Counted from the stretch's first letter, positions 7,615 to 17,427 are shown. The stretch is DNA of 46,182 bases from JACJXF01 sp964349045 (GCA_964349045.1 CAYGFI010000016.1:1-46182), one strand, 5' to 3'. Notes: generated by a model from the letters alone, not told the origin. A program made the numbers and translations.

Positions 7615-9198
7615 ATGAAAGTATCGAATCCGAAGCTTCAGAAATATTTTATTATCCTTATACTGCTTCTGCTTTTTCCGGCTTTGTTTATTAATCCCGG
7701 CCTTATGCCGATTTCAGGCGACGAAGGCACAAGGGCGCTGGTAAGCCTCGAGATGGAATATTCCGGTAATATCATAACACCAACCATAAACGGAGAATTC
7801 TACTTCAATAAACCTCCCCTGTATAACTGGATTTTATTGGGATTTTACAAAATCAGCAATTCTCATTCCGAATTTATCGTCAGGTTGCCGGCATTACTTT
7901 CCCTGCTCCTGTTTGGTTTGACAATTTTCCTCCTGTTTTATAAAAAATACGGCAGCCGTGCGGCTTTTCTGAGCGCCATGGTATTTATTACCTGCGGAAG
8001 GATCTTATTTTATGATTCGTTGAATGGTTATATCGACATGACTTTTTCCTGGCTTATATTTCTGGATTTCATTTTTATTTACAGGTTTTTTAAGCGTGAA
8101 CAATACCTGGCTTTGTTTACGGTTTCCTACCTGATCTGTACCCTGGCATTTCTAATGAAAGGTATTCCGGCATTACTTTTTCAAGGGATAACGATACTTG
8201 TGATATTCATTTCCGGCGGAAAATTTAAAAAACTATTCAGTCTGGGGCATTTGGCAGGAATTCTAATCTTTATACTTATAACCGGGAGTTATTATTTTAT
8301 TGTATTTCAGCAAAATCCAACCGCGAATTACATCAGTACACTTATCGATGAATCGGCTAAAAGAACATTTCTGGAATACGGCTTCCTGAGAACTTTTTAT
8401 CATTTATTTACCTTCCCGTTCGAACAGTTATATCATCTTTTCCCCTGGTCATTATTGCTGATAGTGATTTTCAGCGGAAAAATCAGGAAGAAAATCCGGC
8501 AGGACCAATTTTTAAAATACCTGGGCCTGGTTTTTATCTTTAATATTCCGGTTTACTGGATATCGGTTGAGTCATATCCCCGGTATATTTTCTCCCTTTA
8601 TCCTATTATTTTAGCGATTTGTACCATAGCTTTTATGAATTACAGAGAGGAAATTCGTCGCTTTACCCGTTTTACTGAAATCCTGATAGGGATTTCGCTG
8701 GCTCTGTTGATTCCGCTTTTACTGGTATTTCCATGGTTCTATGAATTTAAGACCATCAGCCATCCCATGACAATCGCCATGGCAGGTTCGGTCATCATTC
8801 TGGTGATGGTTTTTGCTTACTATTTTCTTTCTTCATACAGGCTCGAAATTACTATAGTTACCCTGCTCCTGTTCCGTATTGGTTTTAACCTGATAGCTCT
8901 TCCTGAAAGGTATGCTGAATCACGGAGTGTCACACAAAAGGCACAGGCCGAGACGGTAGGAAAGCTTACCCGTGGATCGGAACTTTTTTTAGCGGATTTT
9001 GCCCCATGTAGTCACGAAACCTGTTTTTACATTTCGAGGCAAAAGGGAGAAATTCTTCGAAGAGATTTTAATCCACCTAAATCCGGCTATTACTATATAA
9101 TCGATGGCACCAACAAAGTAAAAGATAATGAGGATAATATTTACAATTTCGAGACCCGCTGGCGAAACTCAGCCTTAAGGCTTTCGGGAATAAAATAA
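7615..9198 (+). CDS. ArnT/PMT-like membrane glycosyltransferase
   Basis: This 527-residue multi-pass protein (about 11-12 helices) is of the GT39/GT83 class, which uses polyprenyl-phosphate sugars on the periplasmic face. After the first helix it has the acidic first-loop motif GDEGTRA (35-41), with the following NGEFYFNKPPLYNW segment typical of ArnT-like enzymes. The C-terminal ~100 residues form a small soluble domain. The acceptor is unknown: lipid A, an exported glycolipid or a protein are all possible. The GT2 gene 96 bases downstream could make the polyprenyl-phosphate sugar donor, a common pairing. Confidence 0.85.
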   Translation: MKVSNPKLQKYFIILILLLLFPALFINPGLMPISGDEGTRALVSLEMEYSGNIITPTINGEFYFNKPPLYNWILLGFYKISNSHSEFIVRLPALLSLLLFGLTIFLLFYKKYGSRAAFLSAMVFITCGRILFYDSLNGYIDMTFSWLIFLDFIFIYRFFKREQYLALFTVSYLICTLAFLMKGIPALLFQGITILVIFISGGKFKKLFSLGHLAGILIFILITGSYYFIVFQQNPTANYISTLIDESAKRTFLEYGFLRTFYHLFTFPFEQLYHLFPWSLLLIVIFSGKIRKKIRQDQFLKYLGLVFIFNIPVYWISVESYPRYIFSLYPIILAICTIAFMNYREEIRRFTRFTEILIGISLALLIPLLLVFPWFYEFKTISHPMTIAMAGSVIILVMVFAYYFLSSYRLEITIVTLLLFRIGFNLIALPERYAESRSVTQKAQAETVGKLTRGSELFLADFAPCSHETCFYISRQKGEILRRDFNPPKSGYYYIIDGTNKVKDNEDNIYNFETRWRNSALRLSGIK

Positions 9199-9294
9199 TA
9201 TAACATTGTTCTTTTGTGCAGTTTGTAGTCCGGCTATTTTATTGCAACTTGCATCAATCTAAATTGATTTTTAATTTTCATCTCTTCAGAAAAA

Positions 9295-10005
9295 ATGACC
9301 ATAGACATTGTCATACCCCTTTACAACGAAGACGAGCTGATTATTCAGGTTCTGGATTTACTGGAAGAAGTAAAATTTCCGGAATTTATCACCTTCCACC
9401 GGATAATTATTGTTGATGATGGTTCATCGGATAATTCCTACCCGGTTGTAAAAAACTACATCGAAGATAAACAGGACCACATTACCATATTTCAGATGGA
9501 GAAGAATTCCGGAAAGGGAGCAGCAGTAAGGTATGGTATAGATCATGGATCGGGTGACCTGATTTTTATCCAGGATGCAGATCTCGAATTATATCCACAT
9601 GATCTTCCTGTAATGCTTATGGTAATGAAGAGTCTCAATGTTGAGTTTGTAAATGGCTCGCGTTATCTTCCGGGTATTCCAAGGCCACTCTCCTCCTACC
9701 GCAGGTACCTGGCAAACCGGTTCTTTACATGGCTCACCTCCATCTTTATCAATGTTAAGCTCACGGATATGGCATGTGGTTACAAATTGTTTACAAGAGA
9801 TCTTTATAATAAACTCCATCTGAAAGAAAACCGTTTTGGCTTTGAAGCAGAAATCATTCTTAAAGCGCTCAAAATCAAGAAAAATAATATAACCGAGGTG
9901 CCTGTAAACTATTTTCCACGGAACGAAGCTGAAGGAAAAAAGCTTAGGAGTATGGATGCTGTTAAAATCCTCTTTACCATTTTCAGGTACGCGTTTTTTA
10001 AATAA
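9295..10005 (+). CDS. Family 2 glycosyltransferase, dolichyl-phosphate-sugar synthase-like
   Basis: This 236-residue GT-A fold enzyme has the nucleotide-binding strand IIVDDGSSDNS (DDGS at 41-44), the NSGKGAAVR loop and the metal-binding DAD at 94-96 (FIQDADLELY). It also has the acceptor-side segments GSRYLPG and EVPVNYFPRNEAEGKKL that are typical of dolichyl-phosphate glucosyl/mannosyl transferases. No C-terminal membrane helices are present. Its likely product is a polyprenyl-phosphate hexose on the cytoplasmic face, which would suit the ArnT-like gene just upstream. It ends 9 bases from the converging MBOAT gene. Confidence 0.88.
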   Translation: MTIDIVIPLYNEDELIIQVLDLLEEVKFPEFITFHRIIIVDDGSSDNSYPVVKNYIEDKQDHITIFQMEKNSGKGAAVRYGIDHGSGDLIFIQDADLELYPHDLPVMLMVMKSLNVEFVNGSRYLPGIPRPLSSYRRYLANRFFTWLTSIFINVKLTDMACGYKLFTRDLYNKLHLKENRFGFEAEIILKALKIKKNNITEVPVNYFPRNEAEGKKLRSMDAVKILFTIFRYAFFK

Positions 10006-10014
10006 TTAGCGTTA

Positions 10015-11529
10015 CTAAAACTGAAAGTAAATAAACGGCTGCAAACCTGCCGACCACGACTGGTAAATCACAAAGATAATCCCACCTGCAATTCCAACCT
10101 TTGCATAAACAGGGGTATTAATAAACCAATCGCGGTACCATGATTTAATCTTACCGGGAAGCCAGTGCACAACATACCCGAATATCATTACCAAAAAAAC
10201 GATTTTAAAAGAAACTATTACCTGCGGAATGATACTGAAATCGAAATGATTCCAGATTTGCGACATCAACTGATTCGCGTGTTCCATGGAATCGGAACGG
10301 AACCATATCCGGGTAAAAGTAATAAAGTTAAAAGTCAGAAATACTTTCCAGAGGTGCGCCGTCCAATGCTTGCTGTTTTCATAGGGACTGATCCTTTTCC
10401 AGTATTTATAAACCAGTATCCCGATTCCGTTCAGTCCTCCCCAGATAACAAACTGCCAGCTGGCGCCGTGCCATAATCCCCCTAAAAGCATCGTGAGCAT
10501 CAGGTTAATGTTGGTGCGGAATTCTCCATGGCGGTTTCCTCCCAGGGGAATATACAAATAATCCTTTAGCCACGAAGAGAGTGAAATATGCCAGCGCTTC
10601 CAGAAATTTCCAAGGTTATCTGCTTTGTAGGGGGAGTTAAAATTACGCGGGAGACGAAAGCCCATCAGCAGGGCAATTCCGATGGCAATATCGGTGTAAC
10701 CCGAGAAATCGCAATATACCTGGAGTGAATAGCCATAAAGCGCCATGAGGTTTTCAAATCCTGTGTATCCTGTAGGATTGGCAAATACACGGTCTATCAG
10801 GTTCATAGCCAGGTAATCCCCGATCAGCATCTTCTTCATCAATCCGTTTAATATCAGGAATATTGCATATCCAAACTCTTCCATGGTAAGATGAAAGCGT
10901 TTATATAATTGCGGAATAAACTCCGAGGCCCTCACAATCGGTCCTGCCACAAGCTGGGGGAAGAACGAAACATAAAAGCCAAAATCAATGACATTCTTTA
11001 CCGGTTCAATTTTTTTCCGGTACATATCAACCGTATAGGATATGGCCTGGAAAGTAAAAAAAGAAATCCCCACCGGAAGTCCGATTACAGAAATATCAAA
11101 ATGCGAGCCGGTTATGGAGTTGGAAAGATCAGCAAGGAAATTATATGGTTCGAAATCGGTATGAAACAGATTATTGATGGTACGGGTAAAAAAGTAGGAG
11201 TATTTAAAATATGAGAGTACTCCAAGGTTTAGGAAAATACTGAGACTAACAAAAAATTTCCCGGCCAGGGGTGTTTTACTCCGGTAAATAAAATTACCAA
11301 TATAAAAATCTGAGAAAGTTGTAAAAATTAACAGCAGAAAGAAAATCCCGCTGGTTTTCCAGTAAAAGAAAATGCTCACAATAAAAAGAAACAGATTCCG
11401 GAAACTCCGGTAGGGATAGATTACCGAATAAACAGCCAGTACTGTTGCAAAAAAAATCCAGAAGTATAACTGTGTAAACAACAGGGGTTTTTCGGCAGAA
11501 TAGAGTAATATGTCCCTCAATCCGGTCAT
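10015..11529 (-). CDS. MBOAT-family O-acyltransferase (AlgI/DltB-like)
   Basis: This 504-residue multi-pass membrane-bound O-acyltransferase has the invariant histidine His354 in GGLWHGASWQFVIWGG and the second conserved histidine in WKRWHISLSSW (310-320). It also has the family segment VYCDFSGYTDIAIG. Such proteins move acetyl or other acyl groups across the membrane to polysaccharide, teichoic acid or peptidoglycan. The SGNH-hydrolase gene 4 bases upstream, on the same strand, is the usual partner that completes O-acetylation (AlgI/AlgJ or PatA/PatB logic). The polymer is unknown, but the neighbouring lytic transglycosylase makes peptidoglycan a reasonable guess. Confidence 0.93.
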   Translation of the reverse strand: MTGLRDILLYSAEKPLLFTQLYFWIFFATVLAVYSVIYPYRSFRNLFLFIVSIFFYWKTSGIFFLLLIFTTFSDFYIGNFIYRSKTPLAGKFFVSLSIFLNLGVLSYFKYSYFFTRTINNLFHTDFEPYNFLADLSNSITGSHFDISVIGLPVGISFFTFQAISYTVDMYRKKIEPVKNVIDFGFYVSFFPQLVAGPIVRASEFIPQLYKRFHLTMEEFGYAIFLILNGLMKKMLIGDYLAMNLIDRVFANPTGYTGFENLMALYGYSLQVYCDFSGYTDIAIGIALLMGFRLPRNFNSPYKADNLGNFWKRWHISLSSWLKDYLYIPLGGNRHGEFRTNINLMLTMLLGGLWHGASWQFVIWGGLNGIGILVYKYWKRISPYENSKHWTAHLWKVFLTFNFITFTRIWFRSDSMEHANQLMSQIWNHFDFSIIPQVIVSFKIVFLVMIFGYVVHWLPGKIKSWYRDWFINTPVYAKVGIAGGIIFVIYQSWSAGLQPFIYFQF

Positions 11530-11533
11530 AATA

Positions 11534-13027
11534 TCATTTTACAGGATGGGTTTTCACTTTCCAGTTGTTATATTCACTTAACAAAGCGTTTGAGAACATC
11601 TCTGCAATAATTTTTGCCCCTCTGACATTGAAATGCACATAATCGGAAACAGCTAATGGAGGATCTGCCGTAACCCAGCTGTGCATGGAATTTCTGCCAC
11701 CCATTGCTTCATACATATCCCAGAAAACAAAACCCGATTCGAGGGTGGCCTTGCGCATGGCATCCCTCACTCCTTCCAGGTTCGGATAGGTTATAAACTT
11801 ATCCTTTTCTTTCACCGACATATCTGAGGGGCCTATAACAATAACCGGAATCCCCGGAAGTAATCGCTTTATTACAGATAGTTCCCGTTTCAGATATCTT
11901 TCATAAGCGGTAAAATTAGCTTTCATATAAGGAACAACATTCCCTCCAAACTGAAGAATAACCATACCAACATCCATCATTTTGTACATCCGGGCAAGGA
12001 AGGCTGTATCTGTTTTTGAGAAAACCAGACCTGAACTCCCGCGCAGGGGAATATTATCGAGGGCAACTCCCCATGAATTATCAAGCGATATGCCATAAAT
12101 ATCCGTAAACCCATGCCCTGAAAATGAAAAACTCAACTCACGCGGAGTTTCATTGAAATGCCATTTGAGTTTTTTCAGCCCTGATGAGGGCTTCAAAACC
12201 AGGGAATCAATCATTAAATCATTTTTAAAGACCCGGATATTTACCGGTTTAAAATCCCCCCGGATATATAGTGATACTTCAGAATATTTACGTGATGTTT
12301 TATAAGCCAGGGGAGAGGTTTGGAACTTCAGCCAGGTTCTGTTTTTGCGTCCGTTTAAAGTGTCGGCCTGGTTCTGACGGACAAACGACATCAGCGCTCC
12401 GTAGCGCTCATGGCCAAGGGATGAATCGGGATTGGCAAAGCCGGTGTGACGGTCCCAGTTATCTGAGTATTCCTGTTTAACAGACAATTGTCCGTTGTAG
12501 AGAGGGACAACAGGAACGGTACCACATCCAGAACCTCCAAATGTAGTTTGCATTTTATGCCGTATGAAAGAACTCATTCTGTCAGCCTCGATTTGGGAAT
12601 CACCATAATGAAGGATCCTGACCAGCTTCTTCCTGGTTTTAAGGTTCTGAAGTTTGTGGAAAAATGGAAATAATACAGTGGGTTCCTTACCTGAATATTC
12701 CAGGGGAAAAGTTACGTTCCGCAGATCGCCTGAATTTACCTGTAATGTATCATCACCTGCTGAAATTTCAACTATTTCAGTGGAATCATTTGCAGGCTGT
12801 ATAATTGTATCCGGCTCATCTTCAGTAACCGGAATGTTGGTATTCTCAATTATTTTAGAGATATCGGCATATTGAACACTATCTTTCTCAAGATAATCCT
12901 TCAGCGAAGCAAATTTTAAATGAATATTTTTCCCGACCTGTATTCCATTTTGAGGAAAGATCCATGCTACGAGGAAAAGTAAAAGGAAAACGCAGAAGAT
13001 AAAAATAAGAGTCTGGAAAGGTCTCAT
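11534..13027 (-). CDS. SGNH/GDSL hydrolase-like membrane-anchored protein
   Basis: This 497-residue protein has an N-terminal membrane anchor (about residues 6-25), a linker of ~100 residues and a periplasmic SGNH domain. Block I is YGDSQ with Ser144 as the likely nucleophile. A glycine-asparagine block (QFGGNVVPY) follows, and the C-terminal D-x-x-H is Asp462/His465 in SDYVHFN. A jelly-roll-like insert of about 150 residues lies between the first and later blocks. It shares an operon with the MBOAT gene 4 bases downstream and probably transfers or removes acyl groups on an extracellular glycan. Acetylesterase and acetyltransferase roles cannot be separated by sequence. Confidence 0.85.
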   Translation of the reverse strand: MRPFQTLIFIFCVFLLLFLVAWIFPQNGIQVGKNIHLKFASLKDYLEKDSVQYADISKIIENTNIPVTEDEPDTIIQPANDSTEIVEISAGDDTLQVNSGDLRNVTFPLEYSGKEPTVLFPFFHKLQNLKTRKKLVRILHYGDSQIEADRMSSFIRHKMQTTFGGSGCGTVPVVPLYNGQLSVKQEYSDNWDRHTGFANPDSSLGHERYGALMSFVRQNQADTLNGRKNRTWLKFQTSPLAYKTSRKYSEVSLYIRGDFKPVNIRVFKNDLMIDSLVLKPSSGLKKLKWHFNETPRELSFSFSGHGFTDIYGISLDNSWGVALDNIPLRGSSGLVFSKTDTAFLARMYKMMDVGMVILQFGGNVVPYMKANFTAYERYLKRELSVIKRLLPGIPVIVIGPSDMSVKEKDKFITYPNLEGVRDAMRKATLESGFVFWDMYEAMGGRNSMHSWVTADPPLAVSDYVHFNVRGAKIIAEMFSNALLSEYNNWKVKTHPVK

Positions 13028-13049
13028 ATTTTCAGAATAAGTTAATGCT

Positions 13050-14633
13050 TCAGCCTTTCTTCTTGATTTTTATCACCTGTCCGGGTTTAATACTGTCTCC
13101 ATTTATCAGATTATTCAATCGTGCTATATCCGTATCACTTACTCCCTCGAATTTTTTTGCAATTTCCCAAAGGGAATCGCCAGATCTTACTGTATAGGTT
13201 ATATACTCTCCCGAATCCGAAGAACCCGAAAATTGACTGAGAGTTTCCGGTTTAATTAAGGCTGGATTTGAGACAGGTTTACCAACACGCGCCTGTTTCT
13301 CTTCAAAAGTCATATTTTCAATAGTACGGTATTTATCAGCTTTGGCTTTTGGAACGTAAATCACCAGTTTTTGTCCGGATCGTATCATATTCTGCCTGAT
13401 ATTATTCCAGTAACGGATATCGGATAGTTGTACGTTATACCAGGTGGATATAAAACCGAGGTTATCCCCTGATTTAACCGTGTAAATCAGTTTTGTGAAT
13501 TTATCGGCAGGAAGGTCAGCTATAAAGGCAGTTTTGGCAGTAGGGTTAATAATCACATTATCTTTATTAAAAAACACGGAATCTTTCCAGGCAAAAATTG
13601 AATCCTGGAGTTCAATAAACCGCATCGAATGTTTCTGAGGTATCCGAAGGGCATATGCTTTACTGTCGCCCGGAATAATATCGTATTTGAATTGCGGATT
13701 AAGATCCCTGAGCTGTTCTACCGGAATACCCATAACTTCAGAAACCTGCTTCATGTGAAGCTTGTCGTGCACCATTATAGTATCTGTATGAAATTCAAAA
13801 TCAACTGCAACCGGGTAGAGATTATGTTCCTTTGAATAATTCATGACATAGGTAGCCGCAATAAAGGCAGGTACATATCCACGGGTTTCACGGGGGAGGT
13901 AATAGTAGATATCCCAATAATTTCTTTTCCCCCCGGAGCGACGTATTGCTTTGTTCACATTTCCAGGGCCACAGTTATAGGCCGCAATTACCAGAGTCCA
14001 GTCTTTATAAATGTCATACAGGTCTTTTAAAAAGCTGGCAGCGGCAATGGTGCTTTTCTGGGGATCGCGTCTTTCATCAACGAGGGAGTTAACCGTAAGT
14101 CCATAGGATTTCCCCGTGTAATACATGAACTGCCACATTCCGGTAGCGCCGGCACGTGAAACTGCCCGGGGATTCAGGGCCGATTCGATGATGGCCAGAT
14201 ATTTCAGTTCTTCGGGAATGCCATACTGATCAAAAATCTCTTCAAACATGGGAAAGTAATAGTCTGTAAGTCGAAGCATGATCTGCACCCTGTCGCGACG
14301 ACTATGTGTGTACAGATCGATGAAATTTTTAACCACCCGGTTGTACGACATTTCCATAATTACAGGCAGCCGTCCCAGGCGGTCGATATAAACCGAATCG
14401 GGGAAAACCGGAACAAGTGAATCGGTATCCATGTAAATAAGACTATCCGCATCCTCAATCTGGATCCCCATTTGCACATAATACAGGTTTAACAAACTAT
14501 CCAGATTATCGCTAAATCCTGAAACCATTATGGTATCGTCGATTCTGATGGTATCTTTATCATCAGCCTTTAAGGTCTTCGCGCTGAAAATTATCAGCAG
14601 AATAAGATAAAATATATATTTTCCCCGGTTCAT
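13050..14633 (-). CDS. MltD-like lytic transglycosylase with LysM domains
   Basis: This 527-residue exported peptidoglycan hydrolase has a signal peptide (residues 1-22). The SLT (GH23) domain lies at about 135-290 with catalytic Glu150 in IIESALNPRAVS and the GMWQFM motif (165-170). The C-terminus has two clear LysM glycan-binding domains (about 384-428 and 480-525, each opening YTVxSGDxL), and a weaker LysM-like segment may occur near residue 300. It cleaves glycan strands with formation of 1,6-anhydro-MurNAc. It lies 22 bases upstream of the SGNH-MBOAT pair; O-acetylation is known to block lytic transglycosylases, so co-expression would be meaningful. Confidence 0.93.
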   Translation of the reverse strand: MNRGKYIFYLILLIIFSAKTLKADDKDTIRIDDTIMVSGFSDNLDSLLNLYYVQMGIQIEDADSLIYMDTDSLVPVFPDSVYIDRLGRLPVIMEMSYNRVVKNFIDLYTHSRRDRVQIMLRLTDYYFPMFEEIFDQYGIPEELKYLAIIESALNPRAVSRAGATGMWQFMYYTGKSYGLTVNSLVDERRDPQKSTIAAASFLKDLYDIYKDWTLVIAAYNCGPGNVNKAIRRSGGKRNYWDIYYYLPRETRGYVPAFIAATYVMNYSKEHNLYPVAVDFEFHTDTIMVHDKLHMKQVSEVMGIPVEQLRDLNPQFKYDIIPGDSKAYALRIPQKHSMRFIELQDSIFAWKDSVFFNKDNVIINPTAKTAFIADLPADKFTKLIYTVKSGDNLGFISTWYNVQLSDIRYWNNIRQNMIRSGQKLVIYVPKAKADKYRTIENMTFEEKQARVGKPVSNPALIKPETLSQFSGSSDSGEYITYTVRSGDSLWEIAKKFEGVSDTDIARLNNLINGDSIKPGQVIKIKKKG

Positions 14634-14809
14634 TATTTGTTTTTAAATATCGCCAAAGATAAAGAATAAAAAGGATTATACTTCAGATTATAAATCCATG
14701 TGAGTTATTACAATTAAGTCTCCGGGTAATTTTGTTCTGGTTAAAGGTTATATATATTAATAGTTTACACCGGTAAAATCTCAAATTATTTCCCGAAGAG
14801 AAAAAATTT
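14634..14809. other. Short intergenic region
   Basis: This 176-base AT-rich gap lies between the DUF5683 gene and the MltD-like gene, both leftward. It probably contains the promoter of the MltD-SGNH-MBOAT group. No repeat, RNA or clear promoter box was recognised. Confidence 0.4.
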
Positions 14810-15439
14810 CTAGAATGATAATGAAGCCCTGAGGGCAAAAGTATTTTCAGAAGGATTTGGATAAATAAAAGGGGATTGTATGATCGCGGGCTCTATTTTC
14901 AGACTGATATTATCACTGACATCCCAGTCGAACAGATAAGCGTCAACGGTAGCATCGATGATCTGCAGAATGTAGAATCCGGCTGTTCCGATGATTGATA
15001 GGTCGCGGTATCGTTTATAGGAATTCTTGGTTCGTTCGATCTGTTCAATTGTAAGTGGGAAATCATATCCCAAATCCATATCCAGAACACCGTCATCCTG
15101 AATATCAAGATAAGCCAGCTTCCACTTATCATAACCTTTCTGGTTAAACCTGATAAAATAGGCAAAGGTTCCAAAACCCACGTACACGATGGGAACTTTC
15201 CAGTATTTTTTATTATAAACCTGTCCCAGTCCGGGCAGAATTGCAGACAATATGGCCGCCTTCCTGGGATTCTGGTACGCGGAGTCCTGCTTGTAGGATT
15301 CGTCATAAACAGCAGTATCTTTTACTTCAGCTTCCTGTGCCCATATATTTAAGGTAGTCATAAAAACAAACAGGAGAACCAGGCTGGTTCTCCATGCTTT
15401 TTCAACGATTCCATAATATCGGAAAATGGGTTCAGGCAT
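14810..15439 (-). CDS. DUF5683 membrane protein
   Basis: This 209-residue protein of unknown function has an N-terminal hydrophobic segment (about residues 15-35). It has the family-typical AAILSAILPGLGQVYNKKYWKVPIVY membrane stretch and a second hydrophobic segment near 140-165. It matches DUF5683, found almost only in Bacteroidota and usually just downstream of parAB, exactly as here. Its start overlaps the end of parB by 8 bases, pointing to translational coupling. A link to envelope or chromosome positioning has been suggested only by gene order. The C-terminal ~40 residues look beta-rich (LKIEPAI..RASLSF). Confidence 0.85.
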   Translation of the reverse strand: MPEPIFRYYGIVEKAWRTSLVLLFVFMTTLNIWAQEAEVKDTAVYDESYKQDSAYQNPRKAAILSAILPGLGQVYNKKYWKVPIVYVGFGTFAYFIRFNQKGYDKWKLAYLDIQDDGVLDMDLGYDFPLTIEQIERTKNSYKRYRDLSIIGTAGFYILQIIDATVDAYLFDWDVSDNISLKIEPAIIQSPFIYPNPSENTFALRASLSF

Positions 15440-16319
15440 TCAGTTTATCCAGTATTGCAATAATACGTTCCAGTTCTTCATCGGAAGTAAAAGGAATAAC
15501 GATTTTCCCGGCGCCTTTAGTATTTCTCTTAAAGTCAACTTTTGTTCCGAAATGTTTTGAGAGGTGAATTTTCAGATCATCATATTCCTTCGTGAGCGGT
15601 TGTTTGCTGCCTGCATCTGCAGGATTTTTCTCTTCCTTTTCCCTTGATTGCAGTTTTCGTACCAGTTCTTCGACTTTCCTGACTGAAAGATCGCCATTTA
15701 TAGTCTCTTCATAAACATATTGCTGGTCTTCAGGATCTTCCAGGTTAATGAGAGCCCGGGCATGACCCATTGATATTTTAGCATTTCGCAGACCTATTTG
15801 TATTTCAGCGGGAAGTTTCAGAAGTCGCAGGTAGTTTGAAATGGTCGATCGCTTTTTCCCAACCCTTTCACTGAGGTTTTCCTGGGTGAAATTACATTCT
15901 TCAATGAGTCTTTGATAACCGATAGCTACATCGATAGAATTCAGATCTTCACGCTGAATATTTTCTACCAGCGCCATTTCCAGCATATTCTGATCATTAG
16001 CAACCCTTATATAAGCGGGAATTTTCTTCAGACCAATTTTCTTTGCTGCCCTGTATCTTCTCTCACCGGTAATAAGCTGATATTTCCCATTTTCAAGGAC
16101 CCTAACAGTAATAGGCTGAATAATACCAATTTCTTTTATTGATTCGGCAAGCTCATCCAGTGCTGCTTCATCAAATTCCGACCGGGGTTGCCACGGATTT
16201 GCTTCAATATCCCTGATCGGTACTTCGCTGATGGTGTCAACCAATGCTTTTACGGTTTCGAAATCCGCCCCATCAATCAAAGCTCCAAGACCTCTGCCAA
16301 GCACATTTTTTGTGGCCAT
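15432..16319 (-). CDS. parB: Chromosome-partitioning protein ParB
   Basis: This 295-residue protein has the ParB/Spo0J organisation. The N-terminal CTP-binding/sliding-clamp domain contains GERRYRAAKKIGLKKIPAYI, and the central HTH domain contains the ENLSERVGKKRSTISNYLRLLKLP-like recognition helix. A linker rich in Lys/Glu leads to a short C-terminal dimerisation domain. It binds parS and loads SMC/ParA-dependent segregation complexes near the replication origin. It lies 9 bases downstream of parA and overlaps the DUF5683 gene. No palindromic parS-like 16-mer was found in the window by eye. Confidence 0.97.
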   Translation of the reverse strand: MATKNVLGRGLGALIDGADFETVKALVDTISEVPIRDIEANPWQPRSEFDEAALDELAESIKEIGIIQPITVRVLENGKYQLITGERRYRAAKKIGLKKIPAYIRVANDQNMLEMALVENIQREDLNSIDVAIGYQRLIEECNFTQENLSERVGKKRSTISNYLRLLKLPAEIQIGLRNAKISMGHARALINLEDPEDQQYVYEETINGDLSVRKVEELVRKLQSREKEEKNPADAGSKQPLTKEYDDLKIHLSKHFGTKVDFKRNTKGAGKIVIPFTSDEELERIIAILDKLNA

Positions 16320-16328
16320 AATTTAGAT

Positions 16329-17129
16329 TTATTCTATTATTTTTTCTTTATTCTTAATTAATGTCTGATCGTTTCTCTGTAAAATCTCCCTTGCCAGGTT
16401 AAGATAGTTTATTGATCCCTTGGACTCCGCATCATATAAGATACAAGGTTTCCCGAAGCTGGGCGCTTCACTGAGTTTAATGTTTCGCTGAACAATAGTT
16501 TCGAATACCATTTCCCCGAAATGCTTCCTGACCTCTTCAACAACCTGGTTAGAGAGCCGAAGGCGGGCATCGTACATGGTCAGTAAAAAACCTTCGATTT
16601 CCAGGTCGGGATTTAACCGGTTCTGAATAATCTTTATTGTATTAAGCAGTTTACCAAGACCTTCAAGAGCAAAATATTCACATTGTACCGGTATACAAAC
16701 CGAATCGGCCGCCGCAAGTGAGTTAACCGTTATCAAACCCAGTGAAGGTGAACAATCTATAAGAATAAAATCATATTTATCGCGTACTTTTTCAACTACC
16801 TTTTTCAGCATAAACTCCCTTTCCGGGAGGTTAAGCATCTCGATCTCTGCTCCAACCAGGTCGATATGAGAAGGAATCAGATCCAGGTATTCCATCTCCG
16901 AGTTCAGAATAATTTTATTGGGATCAACATCCTCGATCAAACATTCATAAATACTCGTTTTCACTTTCCTGATATCAAAACCGGTACCCGAGGTGGCATT
17001 AGCCTGCGGATCGGCATCAACGATCAGAGTTCTCTTCTCAAGGACGGCAAAACTGGCTCCCAGATTAATAGCTGTAGTAGTTTTACCTACACCGCCTTTC
17101 TGATTTGCCAACGCAATTACTTTACCCAT
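16329..17129 (-). CDS. parA: Chromosome-partitioning ATPase ParA (Soj)
   Basis: This 266-residue deviant-Walker P-loop ATPase has QKGGVGKTTTA (residues 10-20, with the signature lysine), the switch segment DADPQANATSG and Walker B LIDCSPSLG. It is the chromosomal type, lacking the N-terminal DNA-binding extension of plasmid ParA proteins. It forms ATP-dependent dimers on the nucleoid that move ParB-parS complexes. It is first in a leftward operon parA-parB-DUF5683. A -7 promoter box (17173-17180) lies about 44 bases upstream. Confidence 0.97.
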   Translation of the reverse strand: MGKVIALANQKGGVGKTTTAINLGASFAVLEKRTLIVDADPQANATSGTGFDIRKVKTSIYECLIEDVDPNKIILNSEMEYLDLIPSHIDLVGAEIEMLNLPEREFMLKKVVEKVRDKYDFILIDCSPSLGLITVNSLAAADSVCIPVQCEYFALEGLGKLLNTIKIIQNRLNPDLEIEGFLLTMYDARLRLSNQVVEEVRKHFGEMVFETIVQRNIKLSEAPSFGKPCILYDAESKGSINYLNLAREILQRNDQTLIKNKEKIIE

Positions 17130-17172
17130 GTAGTCAGTGTTTTTGCAAAATAATGTTTTTTTACGGGGGATT

Positions 17173-17180
17173 CAAATTTA
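17173..17180 (-). promoter_or_regulatory. Candidate -7 box of the parAB operon
   Basis: On the minus strand this reads TAAATTTG, a full match to TAnnTTTG, 44 bases before the parA start codon. The -33 element is not clear. Confidence 0.45.
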
Positions 17181-17271
17181 CTACTTATATAACAGACCCC
17201 ATTTTTTTACCTGTTTTATATTGTAAACATTTTATTTGGGGGTTATGAACAAGTTACTAACAAAGAACAGG

Positions 17272-17295
17272 ATTAAGCTGATTAAACAGCTTAAT
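17272..17295. repeat. Perfect 9-bp inverted repeat with 6-base spacer
   Basis: The arms are ATTAAGCTG (17272-17280) and CAGCTTAAT (17287-17295). There is no T tract on either side, so it is more likely an operator-type site or chance than a terminator. Confidence 0.5.
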
Positions 17296-17427
17296 ATGAT
17301 TTTGCTATTCAAAAATACAATTTCAGGGATTTTTTCCCTCGAAATAAGAATAATCTATGATTCAAAAGTAAAATTAAAACCCGGAAATCAATTAATTATT
17401 GCTGGTTTTTATAATTAAAAATTAGTT

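Noticed and set aside
17236..17418. 60-codon frame in the parA/lipid kinase intergenic region
   Set aside because: It has no homology, an AT-driven composition and overlaps an inverted repeat; it looks like chance.
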